Positions 1-15,800 of a DNA stretch of 64,000 nucleotides are shown here, in pieces. A model generated the notes under the pieces. The model made no database searches and was not told where the DNA came from. It saw only the letters and a list, made by a program, of their open reading frames with translations. Location: assembly GCA_030063045.1 (NCBI GenBank), contig JAQSEB010000023.1:4526001-4590000 (forward strand). Direction: 5' to 3'. The position numbers and the translations under genes were made by a program. The DNA comes from Pratylenchus scribneri (lineage: Eukaryota; Nematoda; Chromadorea; Rhabditida; Pratylenchidae). Positions within the stretch are counted from its first letter, which is position 1. Each line of letters starts with the position of its first letter.

Positions 1-1030
1 GGCAAATTCAAATTGCGCAAAACAATGACTGCCAAATTGGAAATGAGAACAAAAATGAGGAAAGTAATGTCCAATGGCATAATCAATCGCATTGTCACAT
101 AATTTTCGTGCAATTGATATTTTTCGCTGAGATTATAGGATGGAATTGGCGAATTCAAATGAAAAGCCTTTGGGGAATAAAAATTTTATTTTGATGGATG
201 AATGAAGGCAACCTGCTGATTCAAATTTTTGTTTTTCTTATAAAGATAAATGTCGCCAATTGCAGTGAAAATGGTCAATAAAATGAGAAAAAATGTGCAA
301 TATTGGTAGATTAAATTGCCGGTTTTGGTGGTGATTGTGTTGACCGGCAATAATTTGAAAAAATCAAAGCCATTGTCCATGAAAACGAAGAATAACACCA
401 AAAAAACCATGGACAAAACCAAAGAATACTGTAATGGATATAGGGGAATGAATTAATGGATCAATATTGAGGACAGTTGCGACGATCAATGCAATGCCAA
501 AACGAATTCCCTCATTCTCATAATATTTCGCAAATTTTGTTGCCCTTAACCGTTCCAACATGATGGCAAAATGGAGGCAAGGAATTGATAAAATGTAGAA
601 CATTGTGGGCCATTTGGAGATGACTAAATACCAAAATGGGGTTCGCATGGAACACGGCCAGGGTGTATAGAAAAAGCCTAGAATCTTTGAAGAGAAAACA
701 ATTAATCAGAGAGGGAATTTGGGAGAATGGGTGGAGAACCAAATGACGAAGTTCAATGAGGCCTTGGCCAATTGGGCCAAATTGATAGACAATGGCCAAA
801 TTGATGTAGAGGATCCGAAAAATTGGACAGGAATAAATGGAATAAATTACCTTCAAATTGCCGTGCAATGGCATCCTCTTTCTGGAGTATTTCCAGACGA
901 GTGGAATAAATGTGAGGATTTGAATGAAAAGGAGGAAAAGAAGTTGGCCACGCGCAAATTGGCCATACGGATCGGCGATAACCTCAAATGCTTTTTCACA
1001 ATCGGTGGGCAACGATTTATTGAATGACAT
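1..1030 (-). CDS. Serpentine chemoreceptor, Sra superfamily (partial, runs off left edge)
   Basis: Multi-pass G-protein-coupled receptor of the nematode chemosensory type, expected in sensory neuron membranes. My exons, from the start at 1030: 1030-748, 677-475, 428-213, 167-<1. The introns are 45-70 bases and all junctions keep phase (about 289 residues). Visible marks are an N-terminal C-x2-A before the first membrane helix (KSLPTDCEKAFEVI), an HGNLK motif after that helix, the MLERLRATKFAKYYEN motif at the end of TM3, and a loop with LSEKYQLHENYVT before the next helix. This combination is typical of the Sra/Srab/Srb/Sre clan. I cannot decide between these classes; the ER-x2-AT and YE residues favour Sre or Srab. 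The last helix or helices and the C-terminal tail lie outside the window. No upstream gene lies close by on this strand. Confidence 0.8.
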
Positions 1031-1853
1031 TTTTTTATGTGAATTTGAGAGTCAATTTGATGAATGAAAAATGAAACTTCATAAAATTTCTTATTAGACT
1101 CAAAAGAATTTCATTTTTTCCATTTGTCCCATTAAATTATTACGCTTGGTCACGAATTATTTACAAATTGGAACAAAAAATGTATTAATATTGATAGACG
1201 AAAGGAAATTTATTGTACCGTGGAAAAAATAACAGATAATGATGACAAAGAATGATCCATAGATCTTTGGAATATATTTCATTAGTACAGTTTGTTAATT
1301 AGTGATTAGTAAATTAAAAATTAGGCAATGTCAATGCCAATATTTTAATTTTCTTCATATTTCTCCTTACTATTTCATTTACAAACATTTCGACGCAAAA
1401 TTGTTGTTAATTTTACAAATTCCGATTTGCAAAAAACACAAAATTCTGATTTCTGAAAAAAACACTAAATTCTGATTTATTCTCTTTTCACCAATTCCAT
1501 TTATCTTTTTACCAATTATTTATCATCCATTTTTGATGTTTGTTTCCAGAAAAATTTTCTATTACTTTGGATTGTTCTCTTCTTTTTGTTGTTCAATAAT
1601 AATGTGGACCAATGCCAGTCAAAAAAGGGAAAATTGGCCTTAATTGATAAGAAGGAATTAAATGGAATGGCTTTTTACCGTGGTTTCTTTCGCCAATGTG
1701 CCTCCTTCCCAAAAATCATCTTTGTCCCCCAAGAGCCCCATCCTCCAACCGCAATCAAATAAACAATTTTTATCAATTTGCCTCATATTTATTTTGGCCA
1801 TTCTTCCATCCAGCTGTCCATTTTTCATTCCCAATTCCCCAATTTCAATCCAA
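1031..1853. other. Intergenic, AT-rich, no gene seen
   Basis: This gap separates the divergently transcribed chemoreceptor (leftward) and transthyretin-like gene (rightward), so it should hold both promoters. I see only AT-rich sequence and a short imperfect repetition of an aaattctgattt-type word near 1440-1480. An open frame from 1662 to 2039 runs into the next gene, but its first 64 codons are low-complexity and precede a good signal-peptide methionine. Confidence 0.6.
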
Positions 1854-2570
1854 ATGTCCTCTCATTTTACCATTTTCTCCATCATCTTTTTCCTTGCCAT
1901 TTTTGGGCATATTAATGCAATGCGCCAACAAGCTGTGGCCGTCAAAGGAGTCCTCCTTTGCGGTGCCAGACCTGCCTCCGGCGTTAAAGTCAAACTTTGG
2001 GATGAGGCAAAAACATTAATCCATTTTAAATTTGATTAATTGGCCATTTAAAGGATGATGGGCCGGATCCAGACGATGTTTTAGACGAGGTATAAATTAC
2101 ATTCTCCTTTCACCTTCACTCATCAAATTCCTTCCCTTAAAAAGGGATTTACCGATGGTTCTGGTTCATTCCAACTCCGAGGATCCACTCGTAAAATTGG
2201 CAAAACAATAGAGAAGAGTTAATTATATTTTTGCAGGTGAATTGACTAACATTGATCCGGTGCTCAAAGTATATCATGATTGGTTGGTTATGAGTTGGAA
2301 ATAATAAAATAAAATTATTAATATTTAGCGATGATGGGGTCATGCCAGGTCAAAGAAAGGCAAGGCCACTTTCCTTCGAATTTACATATTTCTATTTTAA
2401 TCAGGTAAAATTACGAATTCCCTCTCAATACATCACTTCCGGCGGTTTGGCTCGACGTGTTTTTGATGTGTAAGTTTGAATTAAAAGGATAATCCCATTA
2501 TTTAATTAATTAAAGGGGCGTCCTCAATTTGGAGACCATTTTTGGCAAGGAAGAAAGGGATTTGATTTGA
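1854..2570 (+). CDS. Transthyretin-like (TTR) family secreted protein
   Basis: Small secreted beta-sandwich protein of the nematode-expanded transthyretin-like family (Pfam TTR-52/Transthyretin-like). Members are extracellular; some bridge cells or are secreted by parasites. Exons: 1854-2006, 2054-2089, 2145-2190, 2237-2282, 2329-2359, 2405-2469, 2516-2570, giving 143 residues, the usual family length. Residues 1-22 form a signal peptide, followed by a typical core: QAVAVKGVLLCGARPASGVK, WDEDDGPDPDD, DEGFTDGSGSFQLRG, TNIDPVLKVYHDC, then LRIPSQYITSG and VLNLETIFGKEERD. The two cysteines in LLCG and YHDC are conserved in the family. The introns at 2007-2053 and 2360-2404 begin with GC (GAG|gcaaaa and AAG|gcaagg), because no GT in either place restores the frame. 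The start at 1854 was chosen because it opens the signal peptide; an upstream in-frame extension looks non-coding. Confidence 0.88.
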
Positions 2571-3236
2571 AGGAAAAGAATATGACTAAAATAGAGAAAA
2601 ATTTGCTAATATCGATGTTTTTTGATGATCAAAAATTAATTTCAAAATTCAATTTTTTTTGTCACTGTCCAATTTTCTTTAAATAAATTCAGCATTTATT
2701 TTTGTAATTCATTGACTAATTTGAACATTTTTAAACAATTCAAATAAATTCCTTGAACATCATCACATTTCATTTGACTAACTAATAAGCCTCTATTTCC
2801 ATTTATGCACATTGGAGGGGGGGGGGGGGGGGGGGGGGAAAGGAATGTCGGAATATTGATTGGCTTTGGCCACTTTTCTTCTGGCCAATTCCCTTTCCCC
2901 CTTTCATTCCCCAAATGGAATACACCAAACCAAAAACATTGCCTCTCGAACGGATAATTCGGGGCGATTTATATTTGAATATTCCATTCAAATGAATCGA
3001 GAATTAGTGATTTTCTCTTTAATAAAAACATTTTTCCTCGCCCATTCCCTCCCCAAAAGCCAACACATCAACGAACCGAGGATTTTTTCGGAATGAATGA
3101 ACAATAAATTAAATTCTCATCCCCTTTCGCCCTCCAGCGCCATTCAACGTGGCAGCAAAAATAAAAAAGGGGAAAATTATTCTCAAATTGAAGAGAAATT
3201 CTCATTCAAATATTCCCTTTGAATTTGTAGGAAAAA
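2571..3236. other. Intergenic with a 22-base G run
   Basis: No gene supported. An uninterrupted run of 22 G lies at 2817-2838. Overlapping open frames on both strands here are proline- or glycine-rich artefacts of that run. A cttttg/ttgtag sequence ending at 3230, seven bases before the next start codon, could be a trans-splice acceptor. Confidence 0.6.
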
Positions 3237-5043
<1,807 letters not shown>

Positions 5044-5193
5044 TAAAATGGAATAATTATTAATTAAATTATTGTGCAAAATGGAATTGGGGGGATGGAT
5101 ATTTTCTGTGATAATTTTATGAATTCACTTTCCCTTAAAATATTCCAATAAATGTTTTTATCCAAAAATATGCACAATTAAATTCAAAATAAA

Positions 5194-7189
5194 TCATTGT
5201 TCCTTCAATTTATGCCTTTGTGCCAACAATTTCATTCCTATCCTCAATAATTTCCATCCCATCCAAATTAGCAGCCCAAAAATGGCAAAAGTGAATGTGA
5301 TGGCATCCAGCGAATAATATATAAACCATCCCATTTCCTCATCGCTTGGCATATTCAATTCATTCAAATCCGGAAATTCTGCCGCAAATTCCACCCAACG
5401 AATCAGCTTTTCTGCCGGCTTAAATGGACTCAATGCCAACTTTCTTTTGATTAATTTTGCATTTTCTCGATATTTTGGAACATTCAGAATCTGTAAAAAT
5501 TACCTAAGGGTTAAATCAATGTTTTGTCATTTGCCTCCTCCAATGCCTCGACCAACATTTCCTCTCCATTTGGCCCACCCAAATCGCGAATATCCAAATG
5601 AACTGCCATTCCCGAATGTTTGGCCACCAACAAATTATAAAGTTGATCCCCAAACAAGGGAATGCCCAAAACGGGAACACCGGATTGTGAAGCCTCCGTG
5701 AGACTATTTTGGCCACAATGCGTGATGAAAGCACGCAAATTTGGGTGTTCTGAATGGCAAAAATATATGGGGAAAATTATGGGATTGGCGGACTGAGAAT
5801 GGCGGATTGATGGATCCAATCAAAAGTGTGAACATTTTGGGCGGCAGAAAACAATGCAGAATCATTGGACTGCGAATTGTGGTCCAATTTCCAGAGGAAT
5901 TGGATGGAAGGGAATCGGGCAAATGCGCGAATGATTGACCGACGCATTTGGGTTGGCATTTTTGTTGTGTCCGCAATTGAACCAAATGAAAGGAGGATGG
6001 CACCACCTTGGCCGGCATTGTCCAATATTTGACGGCTTTTCTACACAAAATATTATTGAATAATTTGATTGGTATTCTAACTTCATCCAATTTATGCTCT
6101 TTATGGCCATTTTTGTCGACCAACCCTCCAATATGAATAATTTTATTGGAAATTGGACGGGGCATTTCGAAGAATGGATTTGAATTGATGAAAACCAATG
6201 AAGTATTCCGGATAATTTCCTTCAATTTTGGAAACTGCGGGCCAAAATGTTTTTGAACAATTGCCTCCTGACATAAAAATGTTCATTAATTTGAATAAAT
6301 GAAGGGAAAATGCTGACTTGAAGTTGATGAACTTGATCATCGCCCATTGCAAACCAATCATAAAATTCATTGTAAAAATTGACCAATCGAGCATAGAAGG
6401 AAGTGTGAAGAGGCTCAATACTGGGCACAATAAAATCTAAACAAGGGAATATGAATAATATTGGAGGAATGAATTTGAGACTTGGAACGAAGCTAGCAAA
6501 TGTTGGAATGCCAAAACGACGAGCCACCGCTTGGGTCAAGGGAATGGCAAAGACGGATTGGATTGAGCGAACACCAATTCGATGGAATATTGCCCCAGGG
6601 CATATATCGTACATTTCAGCAATTCCAACGTCGAATTTCTTGCTGGCAAGTTGGTCCAACAATTCCCGATTTTTAATAATTTCTTAAAATGTTTTTGTGG
6701 AAAACAATCAAAAGAAATCTATAATCTCTACCTTCACAGACTGTGGCGAATAATTCCGAAAATTGCATCATTGGATTGTTAATAAAACTGAATTTTGGCC
6801 ATGAACCGGCGAATGAGTCGCTGATTATTTCCATTTTTGTGATGTCCAATTTGTCCACATTCTCTGCCTTTGGTTCAATCAAATAAATCTTTTTGACCAA
6901 TTTTGTCTCATTTTTGTGGCGTAATTCTTCTGTGGCCACGAATTTGAGGAAATGCTTAGGTGGCAAAATATGTCAAATTAATATATATTTAATTCATTGT
7001 GCCCACCACTTCATGTCCAGCTTCATATAAAGTGTCCGCAATTTTACCCAGAAATTGGGCATGACTAAAACTGAGACTAGGCGAATAGATCAGAATTTTG
7101 AGCCTCTTTTTGGTAAAATTATTGGCCCCAATGATGGAATGGATGAGGCAAAAAGCAAGAAATAAAAAGGCAAAATGGAAAAAATGCAT
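5194..7189 (-). CDS. UDP-glucuronosyltransferase (UGT family 1)
   Basis: Transfers a sugar from a UDP-sugar to small lipophilic molecules; a type I membrane protein facing the ER lumen. Exons from the start: 7189-7007, 6954-6732, 6682-6482, 6436-6318, 6267-6082, 6040-5794, 5749-5535, 5490-5194, giving 556 residues. Residues 1-22 are a signal peptide (MHFFHFAFLFLAF). The N-terminal half is the variable acceptor-binding domain. The donor-binding half has the UGT signature around residues 387-422: HPNLRAFITHCGQNSLTEAS, followed by GVPVLGIPLFGDQ with the donor-contacting D-Q. A tail helix (IYYSLDAITFTFAIFGLLIW) and a basic cytosolic end close the protein. The last intron (5534-5491 on this strand) starts with GC (GAG|gcaaat); it removes an in-frame stop and is needed to reach ILNVPKYRENAKLI. 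The 45-base intron at 6481-6437 is inferred from the family pattern FVP...TSFYARLVNFY. I cannot assign the acceptor. Confidence 0.93.
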
Positions 7190-9805
7190 TGAAATTGGAA
7201 AAAAGTGATTAGAGGAAAATGAACGGTGGAAGGAGGAAACAAGGAAGGGTAATTGGAATTTGCGGGTAGGGTTTATAATTGGGGGAATTGGGTGCAATTG
7301 AAATGGAAATGGAAATGGAGTATGGTTGTGGTGTGGAATGGACATGGACACTTTTTGAAACTCCAAAATTATCAAATAAAATGTCCAAAAATGAATGGAT
7401 GATCAGAGTAAACAAATTGGATGATTAAATATGTTGGAGGAATTACAATTAAGGAAGAAAAGGGGTTTTGATTGGAGTTTGAACCGATGAACACAAATTC
7501 CAAAATATTAAAATTATTTGATTTTAATAAAAAAAATGAACATGAAATGAGGAATAAAAGATTAATTCCATTCATTCATTCCAGAGACCAGACTAATTTT
7601 GAGGAATAATAAAAATTAAATTGTCCTGCATGAAAAAAAATGCTCTTTTAATTTATTGGAATTGATAAAATTATCATTTGATAAAAATTTGATAAAAAAA
7701 ATTTATGAATTATATTTGACAATGATGAAATGAAACCAATTTGTTGAGAATTTGGCAAGAAAATTAAAAATAAAAAAGAAATAAAACAAATTTATAGTTG
7801 AAAGAAATAAATTAAAATTTTTCCAACATTTATTCATTCATAAAATTTTTTTTTATTTGCTTCAAAAAATTCAAATCAAATTTCAAAAAACATTTTCCCT
7901 TCCCCTTCATCAATTTTGTGAAGACAAATTGGAACCAATTTTTTATAGTCTGCCTTTGGGGGAAAGGGCCAAAAAAGGAGAAAAGATGGAGAGAGGGTGG
8001 GGGATTCTTCACCAAAAACAACATTTTTTGGGGGTATTGAGGATTTTAGGGAGATGGGAATAAAAAGGACGAGAAATGGTGGGGAGGACGGCATTTCGAG
8101 GATGCGCCTCGGGGCTTTTTGGAATTGGAAGAAGAACAAAGGAAGCGAAGAAGATATTGGGGTTTTGGCCACAAATGGGCCCCAAAAGGCGGCTCAACAA
8201 ATGGCCCAAAAAGACGTATGTTTCCACCCTTTCCATTTTCATCCATTCCCTTTTCCTATTTTTCTTTGGCTAAAGCCCAATGTTTTTTTTGAACCCTCAA
8301 AATTGCCTCAAAGGGCCATTTGTAATGTTTGGCCAAAGCATTTTCATGGCCATTATCCATTCAAAGGAAATCATCCATCATTTATTCCCTCATTTCCCCA
8401 TATAATTATCCCTAATATTCACTTTTTTGCCAAAATTTGGTCCACATTTTCCTCTGCTGAATTTCTTAATTTTTAATTAAATCCAAATTCCTCCTTTGAA
8501 TGAGTCATTGTCCAACTAAATCCATATTATTCTCTTCAAACACAAAATTTAATTAAAAAATAATATTAAAAATACATCCAAATAATCCAATTCCCCACTT
8601 TCATGGATTTACATAATAAATTCAGCCAATTTTTGTAAACTGGCCCAATTGATTGTGCAAAATTCATTCTGATGAAAAACGAGCGAAAACAAAAAAAAAA
8701 AATAAAAATGAAATAAAATGGACGAAAAAGGACATTGAAAAAAGGAATTGAAGGCGGAAATTGGCAAAGAAAAGTGGCAGAAGAATTGATGATGGCCGAA
8801 AATATGAACCAACAAAAATGCAGCAGAAATGCGGAATTAATTCCGGTGAGCTAATATTTAAATTTATGTAAAAGCCGGTCATCTCCCCAATTCCCTTCTA
8901 ATCCATCCATTTTCTGCCATATCAACAAATTGCCAATGTCAGGCATTTTGGCCTTGTGGGCAAAGCGCAAATCTTCTTTCCCTCTTTTCCACCCCCCGCC
9001 CCCTCATTCCATCCTTCTTTTTGGCTTATTAGCGCTTCTTCCTTTTGGCCGCCCTCTCCTTCCTATTTGCTTTTTCCGGCTGGCAGCAATGTCTGCTGGC
9101 CAATGGTCAATGCCCAAAAGGAAAGGATGAATTCTTCTTTTGGCCACTTCAAAATGGCAGAATTTAATCAAATTTCCATTTCCTCTCATAATCCGGCATA
9201 TAAAGAGGGAGGATTTTGCTGGAAAGGGGGAATGTATTAAATTGAATTAAAAATTCCTTCAAATTAAAATTCACTTCCCCATCAAATCCGACTACTAATT
9301 TGTTGTTTATTCCTTCATCCATTTCCCCTCTTTTGCTTATGCTTAATTCAATCCTCCAAATTTGTGTGCAGCTAATTTGTGCCCAAAAGGAAGAATGTAA
9401 AGGAGGGCATTGCGCGGAAATGGCCAAAAGGAGGGCAACGAACTCCGCACTTGACCATAACCCCCCCCCCCCCCCCCCACCCCCACTATGAAGACCTAAT
9501 TTGCTTCCCCCAACCGGCTTATTAAGCGAAGGGCACAGAGGAGGGAGGGAGGGGGCGGCTTGTCCAGGCCAATCAACTACAATTTCGTCCCCCCCCCCCC
9601 TTCATTCATTCATTTCCATTCATTTGGCCAAATTGCGCAATTCGAAATGCACATTTTGGCACAAATGGAGAGGAGGATGGCACCAAAAAAGGCTTTCAAA
9701 ATTGGCTTACAAATTTGCCAATTTGTTTCCATTTTATGTCAAAAACATTCACCGTTGCATTTATTCTGCCATTTTACCAATTCAAAATTATTTCCCTAGC
9801 CAAAA
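7190..9805. other. Long intergenic region with C runs, no gene supported
   Basis: This 2.6-kb gap lies between the UGT start (leftward) and the UNC-53 start (rightward), so it should contain both promoters. Homopolymer C runs occur at 9461-9478 (18 C) and 9589-9600 (12 C). Open frames at 7997-8476, 8956-9240 and 9501-9956 overlap frames on the other strand, have low-complexity composition (Pro, Phe, His) and match no family I know. Confidence 0.5.
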
Positions 9806-12800
9806 ATGTTATTTCGCTGGATTTCATTCCCTTTGCCAAATTCCTCTCCATTCAATAATCGTCGAAAATCAACATTCTCGGTCAATAATAAATCACCAAA
9901 TGATTCGAATAAATCGGCGGCCAATTCCCCTCAATCTGTTCAAATTCGAATGGTAATTTTGCCTTTCTTTTATTTTGTCTGTTTTCTTCCACTTTTTTCT
10001 TTTGTTTTGGCCATTCCCTCCTTTCCATCCCCTTTTCCCATCACGCAACAACCATTTCCCCTACTTTTTCTGTCCAATGTCCATCCTCCGCCCTTCCCTC
10101 CGGTCATCAGTGAAATGTGAATTTGGTCCCTCGGGAATTTGGTGGATGGTCAAAAAAGAGGAAGGAAATGGCCAAAAGAAGATTGGGGGCCCCAAGTCAT
10201 TTTTGACTATCATTTTGCCGATTATTCACCAAAATATTCAACCAAATCCATTTCCATTTTTAGATCTACACGGAATGGGCCAACCATCATTTGTTGAGGG
10301 CAAAATTGCCACCATTGACAGATTTGACCGGTGAATTATGTTTGCCGCGCAAATTGATCCTTCTAGTCCATTCAATCGGTCAGTTCAAAATTGTCCACAA
10401 TTTCAATCAGATAAGCCCCCAAATTTGTTCCATCCTCTGCCATTTCCCATTCAAGCCAAAAATTCCAAACCAAGGTCACCTTCTTCCCCAAATCAATATT
10501 ACCCCACCAAAAAACATGCCCAAAAGTGTTCTATATATAATTAATTAATATTATTTTTTAGTATTTGAATTCCATCCATTGCCAAGGGAACAATTATTGG
10601 CCAATCTTCTTTGCACCAATGAACAACCATTGTTGAGTATCCAAAAATGTTTGGCATATTGCAAACAAATTGGCATTGAAGGAGTGGAAAATATTCAGGC
10701 ACAAGGTGTGTTTTTGGGAGATGAGGCACATCTTTTTGGTGAAGGAAGCCAAAAAAAAATGTTTTTCAAAGGGATTTATTATTTTCCCATAGGCCCACCA
10801 AAACCAATTTCCCCCTTCCATTTATATTCTCCCACTTTAACATCCGCGTAAATTCCAATGTCCCAGTAAAATGGGCTTGGGGTGGGGAGTAAATGGCGAC
10901 TGGCAGCAATGAACTGGACATTGAGAAGGGGAAAGGGAATTTAAAAGGAAAGGGGAAGGACGCCTGAGGGGCGAAGAAAAACGATTATTGAATTGGCCAA
11001 GTTCTTCGTTCATCCAAATGGGGGCAGCCAAAGTGGCCATCCATCCATCCTTCATTTGGGTCTTCAAAATTTTCGTAATAATTTTTTGGATGATTTTAAG
11101 CGGCAATGGTAGATCTTCGCTTCCATAATTATATTCAATTCATCAATTTAATATTTTCCTCTTCATTATTTTCAATTATCCAACATTGTTTCGTGTGCAT
11201 TTTTGCAAAGAATCAAAAGGGGGAGAACAGCAATAGTGAGAATAAATGAATGATGATGACACCACACAATTCCCCCTTCAATTCCAACAACAAGTGGCTT
11301 ATTTTTATACTTTAGCAGCCGTGTGCTTGATCCCCCTTTCCCCCTTTGCCCATCATTCGGCCAAATACATTCCCCCCTTTTGCCCATCAACCGATTAACT
11401 CCTCATCAGCAAAGTCAATTTCCCCGCAAAAAGTTTCCTAAATTTCTCCTCAAATTTCTTTCAATTTGGCAAAAACAAACTCATTTTTCGTCAAAATTGA
11501 GTTTTTTTTCATTTTTTAAACCTAAAACCCAAATCGTGATTAACCTAAATTGATGGACTTTTTCTCGATAAAAGAATGGACATTTGCGCATTTTTTGTCT
11601 AGCCCAGATCATTTTCACAAGTTCAAAATATATTCATTTAGTCCATTTAAAATGTCCATCTGGTTTGAGTAAAAGTTGTCATTCTTCTTTTTGTTCTTTT
11701 GACCTGTCAAAATTGCTGATTGAGAAGAATGGGGACAAAGAATGATGAAGGGAGGGAAAGGATGATCGACGGGGATATGGCCTATGCCCCCACTCAAACC
11801 ACATTCCCTTTGGCCACACTTTTATTTGGCCATGTAATTTTATAATATATCCCATGAATTATAGTCTTCCAATCTAAATCCAATTGAATCGACCTTCACA
11901 TCCATCCCTTCATAATTCTTCCCAATCAATGTTTGATCAGCTAATAATTCCCTTTTCCATTCTTTCCACATCCTTTTAAGGCCCTTCTTCACATAAACGA
12001 GATCGGGTGGATATTCCCCTATGCTGGTGGTTGATTATTTTCTCCATCAATCCCTTCCATTGATGTGTTCCATCGGCACATCCTACTCAAAATTGTTGCA
12101 GCAAATCTGCCCCCTGCATTCTGCAGCTTTGCCCCACCCCACAATTCTCGCATTTTTCCACGCCTGATTAATTAGATTGCCCCACCATTCATTCCATCCA
12201 ATCAACCAACCAAAGTAATACTTTATCAGCCCAAACCCAACAACCATTTATTTTATATTCTTTCCCACATTTGCCCGTTCAGCCGCCTTCTCTTTATTAG
12301 CTATCCACCAAAAGCTTCTGTTAAATTTACCCAACCACCTTCCTCCATCTCTCCCTTAGTTAGTCAATCCAATGCAACATTCCATTCACATTGTTGGACA
12401 TTATAATAAATATTCCCCCTTGGACAACATTTGTGTACTTCTTTGAGGGAATTGGCTAATTCTTCTTTTTAAAAAATAATTTTATAGAATTATTTCAATG
12501 AATTTTGGTCGATTTTTTGGGTCATTTTTTCGCTACCTTTATAGATACCACTTTTTCCTTTTAATTTACTGCTTTAAGGATGATTCATTCATTCATTGTG
12601 GGTTGGATGATTTCATTTTTTTAAGAATAAATGTCCACAAAATGAAGGAAATAAGCAACCATCTTCACCTATACCTATACTTCACACTCCCATTTTTGAT
12701 GCTTCTTTCAAAATATCAATATTATTTCATAAAAGAGTTCAATCTTATACTTTTTATGGCCAAAATTTGATGACCAAAAGCCAAAACTGAACAAACATAA

Positions 12801-15800
12801 ATCCATTTTCCATTCCATATTTCCCACTTTTCCCCATCATAACAAACAACTGCACCCACCATCTTCTCCTCTCTAGGCAAAAATCATTCCCAAAAATGAT
12901 TATTATTACTACATTTCCCCTAAATAAATGCCCAAAATTATAATTTTCCTTATTCGAAAAAAAAACAATATTAATCCATTGCGTGGGCGTTCAGTGAATA
13001 AGGAGATGACCCAATCGAATTGTCTTATCAATATTTTTGGGGAATCAATTCATTCCCCCCAATTACATCCTCCAGTATATTTTCCCCTTCAATATTTGAC
13101 CTGAAAAGTGTCAAAAATCCACTGAAAGATTTGGGGCTAATAATAATAATAATAATTTCGCCCCAAGCACAGATATTCGGAACGGACATTTGGGTGCCAT
13201 CCTCCAATTCCTCCATCAATTGTCGGAATACAAACGGAAACGACGAAAAATTGGTGGTGGCGAACAAAAACAAATCCAAGAACGACGACGAGTTCATTTT
13301 GAAGGGGTCAGTTGGATTCATTATTATCCGTACAAAAGTGGGAATATTACCATTTTCAGTGCACTAATCCAGCTTCTAAACCATTCTTTTCCCCGTCAAA
13401 TTCACCATCTCGACGGCCCAATTTTGAGCAAAGCAGTTCATCGGGTTATAGCAGTATTTGCAACACAACAATTTGCAGTAGCCGTTCAGAATTTGAAGAG
13501 GAAAAACGAAAAAACAACAAAGAAGAAGGGAAAAAGAAAATTGGAGGAAAGGGAAAAAAGTTGGCATTGAAAATGGCACCAAATTTATCGCCAATTCCAA
13601 AAAAATGTGAAGAGGAAATGATTCAAATTGAGGCAAATGCAACTGCCGAAAATATTCAAAGTCGATTGGCCATGGCCAGTAACAGGTGAAGCAACAAATT
13701 TAATTTAATTTTAATCACCAAAATGACCACCCAAAAAGGCCATTTCCCTTTTTTATGACCCAACCAAATGCCTATTCCCCTTCTCATTTTTTGGCCACTC
13801 ATCCCCCTTTCCCAGTCATTGCCCACTAAAATGGCGCACAATTCCCAAAGGGGCCAACCACCATTTTCCCGCTCATCATTGTCCATTTGCTTGATGCAAA
13901 AAATTCCACCAAAGTGATGTGGCCTTGGGCATTTTTTCTTAAAAATTTCTGTCAAATATTTTTGACATTCCATCATTTTTTGGAAACTTTAAATTCAAAG
14001 GAAATATTATAAAAATATTCATAATTTTGCAATTTATATTTATTTCCTCCTATTTCATTCATTCATAATTTTAATTTCCTCTTTGGCCTTAGGGGCATAT
14101 TCCTTCCATTCTTGGTGACCAATGTCCATTTTTAATTTCAAGCAGAGGAAATGGCCTATGGAATTACATTCCACCAAAGGGGATATGGAATTGTGAATAT
14201 TTTATGGGGAAATTGGAAACTATACATCTTCCATTATTCCATTCATTATAACTTTTTCCAGGATTATTTCCTCCACCCAATTATCCTCCATTCGGCATCA
14301 TCAACAATCTGGATTGAGAGTGCCACGGAAAATTGGCAAAAAACAACCGGCACCAACAAAATTGGCATTAACAGAAAATGAACAACAAAATTATGAGGGA
14401 AATGCCACATTAAAAAGTGGCATTGGCACATTTTTGGGACAACCACAAAAACATTCATTGGCAAGGAATGAAAGAGAAGGTGATTTGAAAATGGACATCA
14501 TTGGTTGAATAGAATGAAAAAAAAGATGTAAATGAAGGGTAGGATAGAATGGGCCTTTCTCTCCGCATTTTGCGCAGTTAATGGCCCATGAAGAGGCGAA
14601 AATGAATGCGGGGAAATTTTGTTGGGTGGAATTGGAAGATAAAAAAGTCTGGTTGTGAAGAAAATGGCAAAAGTGGAAATTCACATTCCTCAATTTAGTT
14701 AGTCCAATTCCGAATTATTTCCACTTCCTACCTTTTCTTCAGGTTCAATTCCACCCCAAAAATGGGTTTATCCCACCCACCAATATCCTTTCAAAATCCA
14801 CTCTAATCCTCTTTTATGCAAATCCCTCATTCCTATTCCCATTCACAGATGCACCTTCTTCCTCCTTTTTTGACCACCATTTGCCAATTCCCCTATCTTC
14901 AACTCATTTTGCGCCATCCAAAACCATTCATCCACCTCCATCCCCCACATTGAATAATACCATCCAACTTGGCAAGGCCACCGAACAAAAACCAAGTCAA
15001 TTACAATTTCCGAGCAAAAGAAGAAGTGCAAGCAGCCAAAGAGAACAACAAAACGGGTAAAAAATTAATTTAAATGAATATTTCAAAGTCTGGGAATTAT
15101 TTATTATTTCCGCCTTCCCTCCCACTCAAAAAATATGTTTTCCCTTTGATTGGCGGCAATCTCTGAAGCCGCAAACACATTTGTTTTTCGGGAATTATTG
15201 TCCTTCACTTTGAGTGTGGGACCAATTCAAGATGCATCTTCCACAAAATCCAATAATCTATTTTTCCCTAGGCCAAATCCACCGCCTCCTCCTCTTGTCC
15301 TCGAAGAACATTCTGCACAAATTTTCCAACAAAAAACAACTTTTCCCGTTTCCATTTCCTCCGACCCAATTCCCAGGGAACAACAACACTCCATTCCACC
15401 TCCATCTTCATCCGGCAATTGCTCATCATCATTAATCCCTCCAAAATCCTCAATTTCCCCTTCAATCCCATCAAATCTGCCCCCTTCAATTCCACAACGA
15501 TCAAAATCGGCCCTGAGGGCGCCAACTCAATTGGCCAGAAATATTCGTCCGGAAAGCATTGTCAACAAAGCGAATAATATTCAAAATGAAGTAATTAATA
15601 ATTTTGGGAATAATCAATGCAAAATTAATATTTTCCCAAAAAGGAATTGACTCATCAAACAAAATTTGCCGGCACACCTCCGATTCCTCCACCAAAAAAT
15701 GCAAATATTAAATTAATTCTGAATGACAATGGCCCAACAAATTCACAAAAAAGTAATCGAAAATGTGGAAATATTCTCATAATTTTATGAAAATTTCAGC

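Noticed and set aside
1662..1853. N-terminal extension of the transthyretin-like protein
   Set aside because: The internal ATG at 1854 begins a good signal peptide, and family members start there; the extension is low-complexity.
2696..2991. Proline-rich leftward open frames
   Set aside because: Created by the 22-G run; no conserved content around it.
7997..8476. 159-codon open frame between UGT and unc-53
   Set aside because: Low-complexity His/Phe/Pro composition, overlapping open frames on the opposite strand, no family motif and no splice structure.
12498..12770. 90-codon hydrophobic frame in the large unc-53 intron
   Set aside because: Phe/Leu/Tyr-rich by AT composition, with no conserved motif.
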